64,000 nucleotides of DNA from Owenia fusiformis (Eukaryota; Annelida; Polychaeta; Sabellida; Oweniidae): NCBI GenBank assembly GCA_903813345.2, contig CAIIXF020000002.1, positions 18,674,813-18,738,812 of the forward strand. The letters are read 5' to 3'. Below, one piece after another: positions 1 to 10,029 of the stretch. Within the stretch, counting starts at the first letter, position 1; every line of letters begins with the position of its first letter. The notes under the pieces are model-generated. The model saw nothing but the letters and a program-made list of their open reading frames with translations. It was not told the DNA's origin and ran no database searches. Both the position numbers and the translations under genes were made by a program.

Positions 1-470
1 AGCCACGCCCCCTTTATCAGTTTTTTACTTTAAATTACCCTAAACCACGCCTCTTTTTCGATTATTTCGTTTTTTTTACTGTAAGCCACGTCCCTTTATC
101 GTTTTTTCGCTTTTAATTACCTTAAACCACGCCTCTTTTTCGATTTTTTTTCGTTTTTATACAATAAGCCACGCCTCTTTTTCGATTTTTTTTCGTTTTT
201 TACGCTAAGCCACGCCCCCTTTATCATTTTTTCGCTTTAAATTACCTTAAACCACGCCTCTTTTTCGATTTTCTTCGTTTTAATACACTAAGCCACGCCC
301 CTTTATCGTTTTTTCGTTTTAATTACCTTAAACCACGCCTCTTTTTCGATTTTTTCCGTTTTTACGCTAAGCCACGCCCCCTTTATTAATTTTTTCGCTT
401 TAAATTACCTTAAACCACGCCTCTTTTTCGATTTTCCGTTTTTTACATTAAGCCACGCCCGTTTATTGTT
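1..470 (+). repeat. sat80 satellite array, end of a longer array
   Basis: This is a tandem array of a unit of about 80 bp. Each unit is two related halves of about 40 bp: one opens AAGCCACGCCCC and runs through TTTATCGTTTTTTCGC to AATTACCTT, the other opens AAACCACGCCTC and runs through TTTTTCGATTTTTTCG to a T-rich end. The plus strand is strongly pyrimidine-rich and CpG recurs at fixed places. The array runs off the left edge and ends in a degenerate unit (CACGCCCGTTTATTG) before the spacer. The same degenerate last unit precedes the spacer at 25.7, 28.2 and 30.6 kb. Confidence 0.95.
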
Positions 471-1319
471 TTTTATACAAAGCCCTCAATGGTATTAACT
501 GTATTCTTCTTTAATTTGGCGCTACTTCCTAACATCTGTCTTTATCTTGACATGAATTAACAAACTATTATATTGGGAAACATGCCAGAAATTAACATTA
601 TTTATTGATGGTCATCTTTATATCTCTTAACCCTGGGGTATTCCCCCTCTAAATTAATCTCTGTAAATGGTAGAAGATTTTGATGACCTACTCCAACCAT
701 TTAAAAAGTAGTCAGATTCAATTTATTGTTTGTATTTTGATTTCAGATTTTATAAATTGTATCATAATTTCCAAGTGCTCTTCAATAATCAGTCAATGGA
801 GGATGAATTGATACGCTTGGTTGATGATATTAAAGTTCTCCAAATATTAGGGGAAGTATCCATTAATGGGTAAAACCAATAGATTTCATTATTTAAAATC
901 TGTTTCTTGTTGGCAGTCAAAAACAACATCTGCAACAAATGTTACGCTTTTGTCACCCTTTTATATGAGTTATTTTACATTTTTGCTAGAACCAGAAAAA
1001 TAGTGGAGCTGTTTTGTTACACTGTCAAATGACAATTTTTGTCATTTTTAAAATGGCAGCCAATCTATGGCTGTTACCTAGTTATGAACTGTGAAGTATT
1101 ATATTATCCTGCAATAAACTCCTTCCTTTTCAAATAAAATCAGTGTCAATGTATATACTTAATATTTTCTAGGTGGGTTTACAGTCGGCAGTATACTTGT
1201 GGACCCCAATGTGTTAAGAGAGCAAGTGATAAGCCTTTAAAATTGAACCCTTCAATGACTGTATCATGTCCCACGTAGGAGGGTAGGTGGGTATGAGGTA
1301 GGAAATTTTTTATACCAAG
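471..1319 (+). repeat. 845-bp spacer module, copy 1
   Basis: This non-satellite module recurs almost unchanged at 25724, 28246 and 30593, and its right half alone at 24618 and 27140. It holds exon-like pieces a and b. Between them lie two adjacent hairpins: AAATGACA...TGTCATTT near 1027-1048 and CAGCCA...TGGCTG near 1057-1074. In this copy and at 30593 the module continues into the exon c region. In the others its right end (TTATACCAAGCC) joins directly to sat80 at a shared AAGCC. Confidence 0.9.
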
Positions 1320-1491
1320 CCGAGAGAGATGCAGCGAACACACCAAGTTAATGCGACAGCTGGATCAGTTTTTCGACAACTTTGTGCCATCAGATCCAGT
1401 CCAAGTAAACAGTATCATGGGCGAGAGGTGTTCGTGTTCCTGTCACTTACACCCCAGTCACATTTGTCGCAGGGAGGCCGTGAATCAGTGA
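747..1491 (+). pseudogene. Three exon-like pieces (a, b, c) of an unrecognised protein, block A
   Basis: Piece a is 747-869, after the acceptor TTTTGATTTCAG and before the donor GTAAAA. It encodes 40 codons (ending GEVSIN) in an open frame. Piece b is 1173-1274, after TATTTTCTAG. It encodes 33 codons including YTCGPQCVKRASDKPLK. Piece c starts at 1320 after a 45-bp GT...AG gap and encodes a Cys/His-rich stretch (RCSCSCHLHPSHICRREAV) before a TGA at 1489-1491. The phases fit at both junctions (two leftover bases plus one), so one frame reads through all three. I do not recognise the protein. Compared with the other copies, piece a here has an in-frame 3-base deletion and an E-to-K change. The 45-bp intron is very short for an animal, and piece b could instead end at the TAG at 1276-1278. 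The upstream start is not seen. These pieces are most likely a captured gene fragment carried by the repeat. Confidence 0.5.
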
Positions 1492-1596
1492 ATTTCTGCG
1501 GCGAGCGTAGAAAAACTACGTTTGCCTTGCGGTCTCCGTCCGGCGTATCCAGTTTTTTACAGGCCGCAGGGTAGCCGTAGAAATTAAAACTCGTAG

Positions 1597-2330
1597 TTAT
1601 AATATTTGTTCATATCTGTGATCCCCGTAGAAATCAACAGGCCGTTGCCAGACCACAGAAAGGTCCAACGATGGCCGCACGTCGGGTTCCGTTGACTTGC
1701 TTCTACTGTAGGGTTTGATGGGTAATGTACCTTTGGAAACAGTTTTTATGTCAGTTTTCGGTCATATATTTGCTGTAAACGCAACAAAGTACGTATACTT
1801 TTTGATGTCAGGCCAGCAACTTATATTTCACTTACACTTTTTATTTGATACTATATCCTAACACTACAAACAACATTTATAAATTGTATTGATGTAGATA
1901 AAATAAAAAGAAGAATTAACGTTAAATCAACAGAAATTCAAAAACTCAGAGTTATAATATTTGTTCATTTCTGCGGTCCCCGTAGAAATCAACAGGCCGT
2001 TGCCAGACCACAGAACAGTCCCACGGTTGCCGCACATTGACTTGCGTCTGCCGTAGTATGCGTGATATACATTTGGAAACAGTTTTAGGTCAGGTTTGCT
2101 GTCGTATCTTTGCTGTAAACACAGCGTAATAGATATACTGTTTGATGTATTACCATAGCAACCTATACTACAAAAGATTAAGTTACTTATGGTCAATGTA
2201 ATATCCAGCACTTTCTATTTGATACTATATACTAGCACTATAAATAACATTTATGAATTGAACTAATGTAAATAAATTAAAAATAAACAACGTTTATCAG
2301 CAGATATTCAAATTTCGCCGTGAAGCTGCC
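1597..2330 (+). repeat. Imperfect tandem duplication, two ~354-bp units
   Basis: Unit 1 begins at 1597 and unit 2 at 1951, both with GTTATAATATTTGTTCAT. They share the block AATCAACAGGCCGTTGCCAG, then TTTGGAAACAGTTTT, and end with similar TTTGATACTATAT...AACATTTAT stretches. The units are clearly diverged, so this duplication is older than the block duplication, which is nearly identical. In block B the second unit is interrupted by the DIRS-like element. Many short CCGTAGAAA/CCGCAGAAA motifs extend to about 2450. Confidence 0.85.
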
Positions 2331-2953
2331 GCAGGAAATGTGACTGCAAAACTATCCTACCCCAGAAATTCTACGGAGAGCGACGTAGAAATGTTACTGA
2401 CCGCAGAAATGACAAACCGCACGTTTGCCGTAGAAAATGTGACTTGGGTGTTACTAACCAACCAACTAATGAACCAGGTAACCACCAGACCACCAAAAAG
2501 GGTAAAACTAACTAACCAATTAACTAATTAATCAACCAACTAACCAACACTCCATCCATCCAACGAACCAAACAACCAACGAACCAGACTGCAACAAACG
2601 AACCAGATGACCAAGATCATGGATCTAGTGTCTTGTATTGTTTTGTATTGTTTTGAATTGTATTGCATTGTATTTTTTGTATTGTATTTGTTTTTCGTTG
2701 ATCAATACTTACTCAGTAATGATTCAATTTTAAAGTTCACCTCATGTACTACTCAAGATCTAAATTTTGAAGGTCTGAAGTCTTATGTTCATTTTAAGCT
2801 ACAGTTGTATATTGAAGGGTATTTTCTTTTGGGTGTAATTTTAATTTCAATTTAAAGGTATTCATGTAAAATTGTGGGCTTAGTTTCGGGATTTTCTTTG
2901 TTTTTAATTGAATCATCTCTGATCTTTTCCTTAAATGTACTTTGAGGTGCATT
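2331..2953. other. Non-coding stretch with simple repeats
   Basis: No gene is seen here. About 2450-2600 is a degenerate (AACC)n/(AACTAACC)n tract and about 2630-2695 is a (TTGTA)n-like tract. The latter is a purer TTGTA run in block B (near 35369-35400), showing microsatellite change since duplication. Confidence 0.7.
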
Positions 2954-3037
2954 CCTCTTGCCTTGGAGAAATTAAAGTGAAACATAAAAGAAAAAACCAC
3001 AGAGAATCTACAATTTGTGCTACCCATCTGCAGCATT
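2954..3037 (+). repeat. Left copy of a long direct repeat flanking the LINE
   Basis: The sequence starts CCTCTTGCCTTGGAGA, passes ACCACAGAGAATCTACAATT and ends near CTGCAGCA. The matching copy lies just after the LINE tail at 4473-4560. The copies are diverged, with small indels in the A-rich middle. It is best read as an unusually long target-site duplication, or an older tandem repeat into which the LINE inserted. Confidence 0.75.
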
Positions 3038-3044
3038 TGTATCT

Positions 3045-4360
3045 ACATACCTCGGCAGGGAGATAATATTTCTCCGACATTATTTATAATCTTTGTAAAT
3101 GATCTCGTTACGGAAATAAAAAGGCTTAATGCAGGTGTCGATATCGCAGGAGACAATGTAAGCATATTACTGTATGCTGATGATGTTGCATTGATCGCAC
3201 CAACTGAATTAAAGCTGCAACAAATGCTGAACTGTCTTCATGATTGGATATATAAGCGGCGACTGACTGTAAATGTTGAAAAAACGAAAGTAGTGCACTT
3301 TAGGAGAGCGTCGACAATGTTAACAGAAGCAATATTTGTGCTAGGGGATGCAAAAATTGGAAAAATAAACTCTTATCGCTATCTCGGAGTTGTTATGAAT
3401 GAGATTCTCGACTACACTGAAATGGTTTCCACTCTAGCTGATGCAAGTTCTCGATCCCTTGGCGCTCTTATTGGAAAATATTATTCGATTACTGGACTTC
3501 ATTATTCGACATTCACAAAGATGTATAATGCAACCGTTATCCCCATCATGGATTACGGGGCTGGAGTTTGGGGCTATAAAGACTATGACAAACCAAATAC
3601 TGTCCAAAACCGTGCCATGAGAACATTAATGGGCTTAGGGAAATATGCTCCCATTCCAGCTATGTATGGAGATATAGGCTGGATACCACCATCTGTTAGG
3701 CACCATGTTGAAATGGTTCGTTTATTCATCCGACTTAGTAGAATGCCAAGAACAAGGATTACTCAAAGAATATTTGACTTTGACTATGCCAATGCTGAAA
3801 AAGGCCATAGAGGATGGTGTAAAGAGGTCAAAGATATATTTGAAAATTCTAACCTGTTAGACCTCTATAATGAACGTTTCTTTAATAATTCAAGTGCAAG
3901 GTCAACATTTAAAACTGTAAAAGATTCTGAAATGAATCGCTTTATACATAAATGGACAGTTCAAATAACTACAATGCCAAAGTTACTTACATATAAGTTA
4001 ATTAAAGACAATTTTGGTACAGAGGATTATATAAAATTATTTTTATCAAGGAATCAAAGATCTGTTATTGCTAGAACTCGGTCAGGTACTCTTCACCTGA
4101 ACATAGAAACTGGTCGATATAAAGGCCTTGCTGTTGAACAAAGACTCTGTGAGGCATGTAAATATGGACATATAGAAACTGAGAAACATTTTCTTCTAGA
4201 ATGCTCTTGTTACAAGGATTTGAGAAAAACTATAATCAGACCCCCTATGGTTCATGATAATCAAGATTTACTGAAACATCTTCTTTCAAATAAAAATTGT
4301 GTAAAACTTACAGCAAAATTTATAATGTCAGCACTTGAAAAACGACAAAAAATTGTATAA
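3045..4360 (+). pseudogene. LINE reverse transcriptase, C-terminal part, open frame
   Basis: The frame is open for 447 codons from an upstream ATG at 3017, but the first dozen codons come from the flanking repeat. The polymerase part begins at RQGDNISP (residues 13-20), with the catalytic YADD at 53-56 and the thumb-side YLGV motif near residue 118. The middle has the Trp/Tyr-rich region usual after a LINE polymerase. Near the C-terminus lies a CCHC motif (C-x2-C-x9-H-x4-C, starting CEACKYG), a nucleic-acid-binding element common in LINE ORF2 proteins. The endonuclease and the N-terminal fingers and palm motifs, including the first catalytic Asp, are missing, so it cannot be active. The block B copy differs at eight residues, with very few silent changes, which fits neutral decay rather than selection. 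Confidence 0.9.
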
Positions 4361-4470
4361 ATAACACACTGTAATTACATGTATATGTATTTGTATAATG
4401 CCTCATAAGCCTGATTAGGCTGGGTGCCGATTAAGGTGCGTGGCACTTAAATAAATAAATAAATAAATAA
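3045..4470 (+). mobile_element. 5'-truncated non-LTR retrotransposon (LINE), block A
   Basis: The element starts inside the reverse transcriptase coding region, just before the RQGD motif, and runs through the stop at 4358-4360. A 3' UTR of about 85 bp follows, with GC-rich self-complementary parts (GCCTGATTAGGC), then an (AAAT)n tail at about 4448-4470. Truncation at the 5' end and a short-unit 3' tail are typical of target-primed reverse transcription by CR1/L2/I-like LINEs. I cannot assign the clade. A long direct repeat flanks it. The same insertion at the same site is in block B, so it predates the block duplication. Confidence 0.9.
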
Positions 4471-4472
4471 TA

Positions 4473-4560
4473 CCTCTTGCCTTGGAGAGAACAAGAAGAA
4501 TTACAAAAGCAAAAACCACAGAGAATATACAATTTATGCTACCTATAATCTGCAGCACTG
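4473..4560 (+). repeat. Right copy of the long direct repeat flanking the LINE
   Basis: This matches 2954-3037, beginning CCTCTTGCCTTGGAGA and ending near CTGCAGCACTG. It is about 88 bp against 84 bp on the left. It continues into a stretch open in one frame to the TAA at 4716-4718. That stretch has no recognisable domain and no ATG near its start, so I do not call it a gene. Confidence 0.75.
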
Positions 4561-5514
4561 TGAATGCTGCGCCTAGTATGCAGGGTATTATAGGGGGAGA
4601 CTTAACTACAATTGCATTGTTGACAATACATCACTCCCAAAACAATGAAGATGACTTAGGTAGAGAATTTGGAACTGGAAAATTTATCAGTTTATTATTT
4701 ATCTATGCAACAGACTAAGTAAACACAATTAACTGAACGATTATTTATATGTGTGAAAACCACATGCATTTGTATAGGGTAACTTCTGCGTTCAGGTTTA
4801 CGTTTCGATTGGATAACTTAAGTCTCAAATGAGTTGACAATGTACAGATTACAACGATATTACATTTGCAATCACTAATCGATAAATATGCTTCACAACA
4901 AGCAAGGAAACTATTTATGTCAACTGGGAAGAATTCATGAAAATCAAATTCAAATTTGTTTTAGTGTGACAAGACCCTTAAAGTACAAGTTTAGGTATAT
5001 GTTTTCAAAACAACCTTATTCGCAACATCCTTTATCGAAACATCTCTAAGATTGAGTTATCGACTTTAATAAATCTAAGAATAACAGATCCTAGAGTAGC
5101 CCAGCTTTAAAGGCTTTCTACAGGCATCTCTATCATTCATTTGTATATGATTTTGTAACGAAGCTTTTCAAATGTGCTTCATGACCTTTTATTTTTTATT
5201 TTATTTTTTTTTCATGACCTTTTATGGTTGTTATTAGAATATCAGTTACTTATTTGTAGATTGCGCTGAGTTGAACAGGAATATGTGTTTAAAATGAAAT
5301 CTGAAAATGTATTTCATAAATTATAGCTATAGATGATCATGATCTTCACTATGAAGGTATAGACGGCAACATGTATATACTATTAGAATCAATTACCAGG
5401 TTATACATTTTTATCAATATACTTAAAATACTACCTAATATGATAGGTAAAGAACAAATTTTATGAGGAACTTAATTGCAAATCGCATCATAAAATGAGT
5501 AAGTAATGATAATG
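4561..5514. other. Non-coding stretch, no gene seen
   Basis: The sequence is AT-rich and unique within the block, with its counterpart at 37307-38272 in block B. Apart from the open stretch ending at 4718 and the tail-only insertion at 5193-5210, I see no motif, repeat or coding signal. Confidence 0.6.
5178..5225 (-). mobile_element. Tail-only retroinsertion with 15-bp target duplication
   Basis: TTCATGACCTTTTAT occurs at 5178-5192 and again at 5211-5225, flanking nothing but a T-rich tract made of T and TTTTA runs. This is what an extremely 5'-truncated LINE insertion on the minus strand would leave: a tail and its target duplication. Block B has the same pair at 37924-37938 and 37969-37983 with a longer tract between. 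Confidence 0.6.
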
Positions 5515-5516
5515 TA

Positions 5517-5795
5517 CAAGGGGCGATCAACAAATAACGCAAATAGAGCCCTATCTCAGAAACTAATTGGAGTTAGAACACCAAATTTGATACATCGTAT
5601 CACCATATCATCGTATTGACCTGCTTCAAGTACCCATACCACGGGTTACTATGGTAACTGCAACTTTGACATATATCAATGTTTGTGCCTGTAATTTTCT
5701 GGAAATATTGATGAATGTTTGGTGATACTATGTACAATTAAGTGTTCTAACTCCAACTCTCGTGAGTAATATGCTATATTCACTCGTTCCCTCCA
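5517..5795. mobile_element. Degenerate foldback (MITE-like) relic, block A
   Basis: The left end reads TACAAGGGGCGATCAACAA, close to the TACGAGGGGTGATCAGGAA end of the mariner derivative at 60315. TTGGAGTTAGAACAC (about 5568-5582) and its exact reverse complement (about 5742-5756) form inverted arms, and GTTACTATGGTAAC in the loop recalls GTTACCATGGTAAC of the mariner derivative. The right terminus is not clear. It is probably an old non-autonomous mariner relative. Confidence 0.45.
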
Positions 5796-5816
5796 GTCAC
5801 TCGTGAATATATCATA

Positions 5817-6170
5817 TACTCACTTGAGTATAAACACGATATACGGAATCAACAATTATATAACCTCATACTATCCTGTTTGTTTTTCTTACTGTATGGT
5901 GAATGATGTAAGATGGAAAAAGATCAAGATTATGCACCATTCAAATCTTTGTGTGACCAATCAACAAGTCGTCGGTAGGGCAAATGTAAAAATGTATCCT
6001 GGAACATCTCACTAAATAACCAATATCATGCTGCCACCAGCGTTACGTACGACTGTTGCAAAAATTGACATTTCCTCCAGAGCACAAACTGCATCATAGA
6101 TTTAAGACGAATTAGATATAAAATATATCACGAACGGGAACACCATTCATTAAATCCATTCAAGAGCATA
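5817..6170 (+). repeat. 354-bp segment inverted relative to block B
   Basis: This segment begins with the small hairpin ATACTC-ACTT-GAGTAT, covers a short unique stretch, and enters the satellite at about 5957. It ends at AAGAGCATA. In block B exactly this segment (38574-38927) lies in reverse orientation between the same outer flanks. Breakpoints fall at TA dinucleotides beside GAGTAT/ATACTC inverted repeats. Confidence 0.85.
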
Positions 6171-9100
6171 CTCAAAAATATATATTTAAACGCCTGACAA
6201 AATTGCAAAGGACTGTCATGTACCAGTGTGACGTACGACTAGTCGGAAAATTGACATTTCGTCAAGAGCGCAAATTGCATAAGCGATTTAAGACAAATTG
6301 GATATTATATATCTCCCTAAAAGACAAATCAATCGATACATCCCTCCTTTGGCAAACGTAAAAATATATACATAAACGTCTCACAATATATGAAACTAGT
6401 CGCTGCTACCAGTGCGATGTACAGCTGGTCCGAAAATTGACATTCCGTACAAAGCCCAAAGTAAATCAGACTTGTATGACAAATAAGATACTCAATATCT
6501 CACGAATAGAATGACCAATCAACAAGTCCTCGGTAGGGCAAATGCAAATATGTATTTTGAAACATCTCTCTAAATAACAAATCTCATGCTGCCACCAGCG
6601 TTACGTACGACTGGTCCAAAAATTGACATTTCCTCCAGAGCACAAACTGCATCATAGATTTAAGACGAATTAGATATGAAATATATAACGAACGGGAACA
6701 TCATTCATTAAATCCATTCAAGGGCATACTCCAAAATATATACTTAAACGTCTCACAAAAAGGCAAAGGACTGGCATGTACCAGTGTGACGTACGACTGG
6801 TCGGAAAATTGACATTTCGTCAAGAGCGCAAATTGCATAAGCGATTTAAGACGAATTGGATATTATATATCCCCCTAACAGAGAAGTCAATCGATACATC
6901 CCTCCTTTGGCAAACGTAAAAATATATACATAAACGTCTCACAATATATCAAACTAGTCGCTGCTACCAGTGCGATGTACAGCTGGTCCGAAAATTGACA
7001 TTCCGTACATAGCCCAAAGTAAATCAGACTTGTATGACAAATAAGATACTCAATATCTTACGAATAGAATGACCAATCATTTAGTCCTCGGTAGGGCAAA
7101 TGTAAAAATGTATCCTGAAACATCTCACTAAATAACAAATATCATGCTGCCACCAGCGTTGCGTACGACTGGTCCGAAAATTGACATTTCCTCCAGAGCA
7201 CAAACTACATCATACATTTAAGACGAATTAGATATAAAATATTTCACGAACGGGAATATCTTTCATTTAATCCATTCAAGAGCATACTCCAATATATATA
7301 CTTAAACGTCTCACAAAATTGCAAAGGACTGGCATGTACCAGTGTGACGTACGACCGGTCGGAAAATTGACATTTCGTCAAGAGCGCAAATTGCACAAGC
7401 GATTAAAGACGAATTGGCGATAATATATCCCCCTAACAGAGAAGTCAATCGATACATCCCTCCTTTGGCAAACGTAAAAATATATACATAAACGTCTCAC
7501 AATATATCAAACTAGAAGCTGCTACCAGTGCGATGTACAGCTGGTCCGAAAATTGACATTCCGTACAAAGCCCAAAGTAAATCAGACTTGTAAGAAAAAT
7601 AAAATACTCAATATCTTACGAATAGAATGACCAATCAACAAGTCCTCGGTAGGGCCAATGTAACAATGTATCCTGAAACATCTCACTAAATAACAAATAT
7701 CATGCTTCCACCAGCGTTACGTACGACTGGTCCGAAAATTGTCATTTCCTCCAGAGCAGAAACTGCATCATAGATTTAAGACGAATTAGATATAAAATAT
7801 ATCGCGAACGGGAACATCATTCGTTGAAGCCATTTAAGAGCATACTCCAAAATATATACTTAAATGTCTCACAAAATTGCAAAGGACTGGCATGTACCAG
7901 TGTGACGTACGACTGGTCGGAAAATTGACATTTCGTCAAGAGCGCAAATTGCATAAGCGATTTAAGACGAATTGGATATTATATATCTCCCTAACAGACA
8001 AATCAATCAATACTCCCTCCTTTGGCAAAAGTAAAAATATATACATAAACGTCTCACAATATATCAAACTAGTCGCTGCTACCAGTGCGATGTACAGCTG
8101 GTCTGAAAATTTTTATTTCATCAAGTGCGCAAATTGCATAAGCGATTTAAGACGAATTGGATATTATATATCCCCCTAACAGAGAAGTCAATCGATACAT
8201 CCCTCCTTTGGCAAACGTAACAATATATACATAAACGTCTCACAATATATCAAACTAGTCGCTGCTACCAGTGCGATGTACTGCTGGTCTGTAAATTGAC
8301 ATTCCGTATAAAGCCCAAAGTAAATCAGTCTTGTATGACAAATTAGATACTCAATATCTCACGAATAGAATGACCAATCAACAAGTCCTCGGTAGGGCAA
8401 ATGTTAAAATGTATCCTGAAACATCTCACTAAATAACAAATCTCATGCTGCCACCAGCGTCATGTACGACTGGTCCGAAAAGTGACATTTCCTCCAGAGC
8501 ATAAACTGCATCATAGATTTAAGACGAATTAGATATAAAATATATCACGAACGGGAACATCATTCATTAAATCCATTAAAGAGCATACTCCAAAATATAT
8601 ACTTAAACGTCTCACAAAATTGCAAAGGACTTGCATGTACCAGTGTGACGTACGACTGGTCGGAAAATTGACATTTCGTCTAGAGCGCAAATTGCATAAG
8701 CGATTTAAGACGAATTAGATATTATATATCTCCCTAACAGACAAATCAATCGATACATCCCTTCTTTGGCAAACGTAGAAATATATACATAAACGTCTCA
8801 CAACATATCAAACTAGTCGCTGCTACCAGTGCGATGTACAGCTGGTCCGAAAATTGACTTTCCGTACATAGCCCAAAGTAAATCAGACTTGTATGACAAA
8901 TAAGATACTCAATATCTTACGAATAGAATGACCAATCAACAAGTCCTCGGCAGGGCAAATGTAAAAATGTATCCTGAAACATCTCAAAAAATAACAAATA
9001 TCAAGCTGCCACCAGCGTTACGTACGACTGGTCCGAAAATTGACATTTCCTCCAGAGCACAAACTGCATCATAGATTTAAAACGAATTAGATATAAAAAA

Positions 9101-10029
9101 AATATAACGAACGGGAACATCATTCATTAAATCCATTCAAGAGCATACTCCAAAATATATACTTAAACGTCTCACAAAATTGCAAAGGACTGGCATGTAC
9201 CAGTGAGACGTACGACTGGTCGGAAAATTGACATTTCGTCAATAGCGCAAATTGCATAAGCGATTTAAGACGAATTGGATATTATATATCCCCCTAACAG
9301 AGAAGCCAATCGATACATCCCTCCTTTTGCAAATGTAAAAATATATACATAAACGTCTCACAATATATCAAATTAGTCACTGCTACCAGTGCGATGTACA
9401 GCTGGTCCGAAAATTGACATTCTGTACATAGCCCAAAGTAAATCAGACTTGTATGACGAATTAGATACTCAATATCTCACGAATAGAATGACCAATCAAC
9501 AAGTCCTCAGTAGGGCAAATGTAAAAATGTATCCTGAAACATCTCACTAATTAACAAATCTCATGCTGCCACCAGGGATACGTACGACTGGTCCGAAAAG
9601 TGACATTCCCTCCAGAGCACAAACTGCATCATAGATTTAAGACGAATTAGATATAAAATATATCACGAACGGGAACATCATTCATTAAATCCATTTAAGA
9701 GCATACTCCAAAATATATACTTAAACGTCTCACAATATTGCAGAGGACTGGCATGTACCAGTGTGACGTACGATTGGTCGGAAAATTGACATTTCGTCTA
9801 GAGCGCAAATTGCATAAGCGATTTAAGACGAATTGGATATTATATATCTCCCTAACAGACAAATCAATCGATACATCCCTCCTTTGGCAAACGTAAAAAT
9901 ATATACATAAACGTCTCACAATATATCAAACTAGTCGCTGCTACCAGTGCGATGTACAGCTGGTCCGAAAATTGACATTCTGTACATCACCCAAAGTAAA
10001 TCAGACTTGTATGACAAATAAGATACTCA

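Noticed and set aside
1329-1574. 81-codon frame starting MQRTHQVNATAG
   Set aside because: It overlaps piece c in another frame; the piece c frame fits the splice phases and has the better composition.
9695-9919. Recurring 74-codon open frames on the minus strand of sat186 starting MRRLCIYFYVC
   Set aside because: They recur at about 558-bp spacing, span monomer boundaries, vary freely and have no independent coding sign. They follow from the satellite period.
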